Shown here one piece after another: positions 59,482 through 64,000 of a DNA stretch of 64,000 bases. A program made the translations under genes and the position numbers. The notes below the pieces were generated by a model. The model was given only the letters and a program-made list of their open reading frames with translations, ran no database searches and was not told the DNA's origin. Source of the stretch: Gerris lacustris (taxonomy: Eukaryota; Arthropoda; Insecta; Hemiptera; Gerridae). Position 1 is the stretch's first letter. The number at the start of each line of letters is the position of its first letter. Location of the stretch: assembly GCA_951217055.1 (NCBI GenBank), contig OX578278.1:35669188-35733187 (forward strand), in the 5' to 3' direction.

Positions 59482-60135
59482 CAAGATAAAAAGAACTTTT
59501 TATATACTACGTTTTTATATTTTCTGTTGAATCGTATGTAATGTTGATAATATAATTGTTATTGTTATATAATGTTAGAGAGAAAAAAAAAAAAGTTCCA
59601 AATTTATTTACTTCACATAAATGACAACCATCTAGAGAGCTGATCTTAAACCTATAAAAGGACAAATCTTTGTACAACGGATCTCCCCAACACCAAATCT
59701 AAACCGTGCCATCGATAGATTTGAAATAATATAAATAATATAATCGATAAATAATATAATCGATATATTTCCTGTTTTGCTGTCATTTAATGTTTATCTC
59801 TTATTTATAAAAATTACAAATTTGAAACCGGTCAAAATGAAGATTGCGTAAATATGGGACATGGCAAAACAAATAAAGTAACTTGCGGATTTTTTTCCGA
59901 ACTAACTTTCCATACAGCAAAATTTGCTGAAAACCAATTAAATTCTGCTGAATGATGGCTAAAAGTATTAAAATAATGCATTGTCATCGTGTTGTGAGCT
60001 ATGCTAAAAGTTTCAAATGTCTAGCTATTCGGGAAGTTAGTAAGATATCGATTGCCAGATTTGTACCGGACAAACAAACAAACAAACAAACAAACTAACA
60101 AACAAGAAAGCAAGCAAATAAAAACGTAGTAAATA
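59482..60135 (+). repeat. family D element, copy 2, with insertion
   Basis: Matches copy 1 from TCAAGATAAAAAGAACTTTT, is interrupted from about 59530 to 59815 by AT-rich sequence absent from copy 1, then matches again from GAAACCGGTCAAAATGAAG to the (CAAA)n tail and AAGCAAGCAAATAAAAACGT. Confidence 0.75.
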
Positions 60136-60774
60136 TGAAATAACCAATGAAATTGTGTTTCAAACTTCATCATGTTAAATGCAATTCTACGTTAAAGAAT
60201 AAAAATGAGAGGATTAATATTGTTAAAAAGTTTAATATTATTAAAAAAATCACAACGCACTCGGTGGAAAAAGTAATGATACTACATTAAAAATAATAAT
60301 GCTATTGAATAAATAAGGTTTGTTTAGAATGTTTGAACGTACTGTTGTGATCAAATTCTTTAAATCAATAGATCCCCTGAGAAATGGATTTGAAGAAATC
60401 TAAGACAAACCCAGGTATAATCCAAAACAAGGTAGACCCCATAATAGAATATATTGTAGGAGAATAAAATTCTTTGTAGGGGCTCAGTTACAGCAAGCAC
60501 CACAAATAAACAGATGGTAAAAATAAGATAAGGCCTGATTAATAGAAACAATATTCATGACCAGATACTCTTATGCTAAATGTAAAGTCCTATCAAGAAT
60601 AATGATAAATTTATCGAAACAATTTTACGGAATAGTTCAACTTAAATTGAAAAACGAACCCATGATAGAAATCTAAAACCTGTTCTTTTAAATCATAACA
60701 ATTGTACTTAATCCTCTTACAAATATTTTCAATTACAAGATCAAAACCAATGGAAATAGTTATGCAAATTTTCT
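60136..60774. other. AT-rich interval, nothing recognised
   Basis: A 63-codon minus frame (60360-60551) has hydrophobic segments but no recognisable identity. Confidence 0.55.
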
Positions 60775-60988
60775 AAAATCTCTATGGAGCAAGTACATAT
60801 AACAAGTCCTCCACACAATTTAGTGTCCGTGTTCTTAGTCCTAAGTCCAGGCGACTGCACAGACGACAGACAGACATTTTTTAAAAACCCTTTTTTTGGG
60901 TTCAGTGGATCTCAAAACGTGTAAATCCATCAAAATCGAAATTTCTCGCCATCACAATACTTTCTCTTTATATGAGAAAGTAAAAATC
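60775..60988 (+). repeat. family G copy with intact terminal hairpin
   Basis: Contains CTGCACAGACGACAGACAGA, AAAAACCCTTTTTTTGGG, CATCAAAATCGAAATTTCT and the terminal ACTTTCTC-TTTATAT-GAGAAAGT hairpin followed by AAAAATC (about 60959-60990). Confidence 0.65.
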
Positions 60989-61084
60989 TAAAATGAAACA
61001 AAACATAAATTAAATCACTTTTTAGATAAATAACTAATTCAAATCTTGATATAAAAAATTAGTAATAACAGGAAGCATTGAAAA

Positions 61085-61241
61085 CATAATTTTAAAAAAA
61101 TTGAGCGACAAGGAACCAAAAATGTTTCCTGCTGTCTGAAACTGATTTCTGTCTTGTAATTTTTTAAATCGGAACAAAAAAAAAAGTTGGTTCTTCAGAG
61201 CGATTACATAGTGTCCGTTATCTTCGGTAAGCTCGGAAGCA
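61085..61241 (+). repeat. family A 3' end
   Basis: Contains AATTGAGCGACAAGGAACCA, CTGTCTGAAACTGATTTCTG and the hairpin GTCCGTTATCTTCGGTAAG, then CTCGGAAGC (about 61212-61240). It starts 100 bp after the end of a family-G copy. Confidence 0.7.
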
Positions 61242-61357
61242 AAAATTATTCTTTAGTGCAATTTTTCATTAACATTAGCTTATTTTTAGGGTTTTGTAGG
61301 TCATACTCGAAACGAATAAGTTATATGAAGTTAATAAAATAAATTCAGCACACAGCG

Positions 61358-62046
61358 AGGGTCCGTAGGCAACCCTGTATAGTTTAAGTAGTACTCGATT
61401 GAAGGTGTTTTCTAAAATGCTAAAAAGCTTACTTTGAACTATTCTATGGGTCTGATATTCTCAAAACACATAAACAAACTTCCGATAAAGTATTTTTTTG
61501 CCACTGAACCGGACTACAACCATATAAATACATTGAAAAGACCATAATTATAAAAAAAACGTATTTTGTCAATAAAAAATAAAATAAATTTTTTTCGAAA
61601 TTTCCAAAAAGTGGTATCTTTACTTTTGGTCGAAGAATGTTCAGGAATTTTTTCAGATTTTTTGCACTTCACATAAGCGAGATAGAGTAGAGGGGGGGGG
61701 GGGGGGGCACGTTTCACACCCGCTTCAAACTCGCCTACGCTCGCCCTATCAAAGTTATGACCAAAGAATTATATATTTTTGTAATCAGCTCGACGTACCC
61801 TTTCATATGATACCCCTCACGGTGTCGAAAAAAAATTTAACCCTTAAGTTTTTTTACCCTTATTTTTTTGAAAAATATTTTTTTTAAGTCGCTATATTTT
61901 TAAAATATGGGGGCAGGTACAAGACACATACATGCCAAATTTCAAAGAGATCGGACGAAAGGTGTAGCCGAGAGAGCACGCGAGAGGACGGACGGACAGA
62001 CACACGCAGGAAAATATAAGGGTCCTTGGTTTTGCCTACGGACCCT
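61358..62046 (-). mobile_element. family B element, copy 2
   Basis: Inverted relative to the 23.7 kb copy and similar throughout. In plus-strand reading it starts AGGGTCCGTAGGCAACCCTG and ends GGTTTTGCCTACGGACCCT. A G-run of about 16 (61693-61708) occupies the place of the C6 run at 24.04 kb. Confidence 0.75.
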
Positions 62047-63554
62047 AAAAATATATTAAAATAAAATAAGTTAAGATATATATTAAAATAAAATGAAATG
62101 TTTAATATGTTAGTTTGTTTATGCTTCAATATAATTTAAATTTTTATTGTATTTACATTATGAACGATATAATGTTTCAGTTAGATCTTCAGCGGAAAAC
62201 AAACAGCTTGGAAGTCTTTAGCAGACATATTCGCTGAATAAATGCAGTATCTACCTCACGAAGGAACGCTGGCGACTGCGATTACGACTGCTCCAGGTGC
62301 AGGCGGCTGCAATCGCTCAGCGATCGTCACTAGCGAGAGTCGCTCGGCTAGGAAAACGGTAACACGCAAAGTCAGAAGAGGAATCGTCAGCTATACCCGC
62401 TTAGCGAAGAAAGCGTACATACTCCAAAGACAAACTAAATTTATCATTACTATCTATAAAAATAACCGGTGCATCTAGCACTGTTAGCACTATAGCCCGA
62501 AAAAGTTAATTAAAACAAAGTACTTCAATTCTTCAATCGTTTTAGCAACATTACAAAAAATATAAATTGTACTATGACGCATTTTAAAAACGGGAACTGA
62601 AAATTTAAAATTAACCGTTTCTTAATTTGTACAGTAAAAATGAATTACCTTACAAAGAATCATAATAAAGGAGAAGGGCTAAATAAAATGTTAAAGCAAG
62701 AGAGAGAAATGAAGTAAAAACATAAAATTTAACAAATACTAAATAAAAACTACCTAAACATAAATATTTAACAACTTAAATTGTAGTTCTCTCGTGAAAA
62801 AAAAACGTAAGCATTACAACAATGATATTTCTTCTTACTATTACGAGGTTGTTTTTAGCAAAACCGTTTTTATCTTGCTCAAAGGGAACCTAAAGAGCAA
62901 ATAAATTGCTTTAAAGTGCAGTCAAGAAGGGGTTTAGATGCAGTTTTAAAGTTCGAACTCGGAGAAGAAATAGAAAAACGTAAGCATAGCCAAGAACCGA
63001 GGCAAGTCGAGATACATTACCCCCTCCCCCCACCAAACCTCCTACTTAGATGTCATGCAGTTAGTAAACTCAACCAACTTATTTCTTAACACTAACATCA
63101 AAAACTCTTCGTTTTCAAGTTTCTTTTTTAAATTTATTTATTTGACTTGTTTTTAGTTGAATTTCTTTTGAAAAATCGGTTAGTAGGTCACCATTAGAAA
63201 TAGTTGAAAAGTTACCATCTCACAATAAAAATATATTTAGAGGTTATTTAAATAAATATGATGTTTCCAGCAAATGAAAGTGTCACATATGTATTTATTT
63301 ATTTTCATTCATGTTTAACATCTGTACTAAAATTTGAGCCCATGAAGAGAAAATTGATCGACATCTTAAGTAAAGTCGAAAATATAAAGTAATTAAACTA
63401 TTTACTATTGAGGTTTAGCAAACTATTCGTAAATATTATTACGGGTTTTATCGATTAAAGAGCTAACGAATCAAATGTAATCTGCCCTACGGTATGAAAA
63501 TAGCCAATTCCATTAAAAATCTAGTTAATCTAAGGGTATAAACAAATGTGTTCA
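62047..63554. other. interval with a short GC-rich patch (about 62220-62420)
   Basis: The patch is open for 78 codons on the plus strand (62242-62478) and for a similar length on the minus. The predicted product is basic at its C-terminus and unrecognised. It is possibly an exon. The remainder is AT-rich. Confidence 0.4.
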
Positions 63555-63830
63555 GTCTCTCTGGTACCTCATTGCTGGCATATAGGCTTTGGATTCTGGA
63601 GGTTACGGGTTCGAGACCAACTAGTCAAGAGGCAAGGGGCCCCACGTTTGGTGTTCACCGAGCATCACGAATAAATGGGCAATGGGCACCTACTTAAGTG
63701 AAAAGCGTACATCCGATTACGAAAGCCAATTATAGGGTCTAACATTATATCGAGTGGTACGCCAACCCAGTGTCATCCTTTACACATTCCTCCCTCTTAT
63801 GCCAGAATAATTAATGAGCACATTTTCATA
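63555..63830 (+). repeat. tRNA-headed SINE-like repeat (S7)
   Basis: A weak A-box (TGGTACCTCATTGCTGG, from about 63562) and a good B-box (GGGTTCGAGACC, 63607-63618). The body includes GTTCACCGAGCATCACGAAT and AAATGGGCAATGGGCACC. The 3' end is not defined. Confidence 0.55.
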
Positions 63831-64000
63831 TTCTGGGTTTAATAGGATAAGTTCAATAGTTTTTTTAGAGGACTGCTGATCTTCTCTTTCTCATATCTTT
63901 ATATCTTCTCTTTAGAAATGGACTTCCATCCTAAGAATATTTTAGAAGCTTGAAGAGGTATTTAAGCAGAACTTAAACGCTCCTTCTTGCCACTAAAATT
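63831..64000. other. AT-rich window edge, nothing recognised
   Basis: No feature. Confidence 0.6.

Overview
This window looks like gene-poor, repeat-dominated nuclear DNA from an arthropod, most likely an insect. It is very AT-rich, with long (AT)n, poly-A and poly-G tracts. I found no convincing host protein-coding gene, no intact ORF of cellular type, no operon structure and no ribosome binding sites. What can be recognised is an insect-type mixture of mobile elements: a gypsy/errantivirus-like LTR element with an envelope gene, mariner-type and PIF/Harbinger transposase relics, Helitron-like ends, an RTE-like LINE fragment, tRNA-headed SINEs and many foldback elements. The host is inferred from these families only.

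Layout. 0-8 kb: a tRNA-headed SINE, a 38-bp tandem repeat, a 112-bp Helitron-like element, a 5S-rRNA-like fragment and a copy of repeat family C. 8-12 kb: a dense foldback cluster, with a 1.6-kb TIR element carrying a nested double palindrome, a 282-bp foldback and a near-perfect 174-bp palindrome built from a tRNA-like 3' half. 13-22 kb: copies of the abundant family A and of family G, interrupted by a 1.08-kb TA-flanked foldback, a 235-bp hAT-type MITE (8-bp target duplication) and a 685-bp Harbinger derivative flanked by TTAA. 23-32 kb: family B, family C, an internally deleted mariner-type element, SINEs, a 275-bp tandem array and an RTE-like reverse transcriptase relic. 33-44 kb: more family A, a Helitron-related fragment, a 105-bp AT array and a second mariner-type foldback element. 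46-48 kb: a family-B-like array next to a 1.2-kb Helitron. 50.3-54.1 kb: the only long ORFs, a 5'-truncated errantivirus-like provirus on the minus strand (RNase H end of pol, integrase, envelope with one in-frame stop, 3' LTR). 54-64 kb: another SINE, and families A, B, C, D and G again.

The elements do not work together as a pathway. Their value is stratigraphic: several insertions interrupt older repeats with identifiable empty sites, so relative ages can be read. The best leads for follow-up are the tRNA-derived perfect palindrome, the nested foldbacks, the hairpin-ended families A and G, and the poly-G/C tracts that sit at the same position in different family-B copies. Coordinates of repeat copies come from reading by eye and may be off by tens of bases, except where termini are stated exactly.
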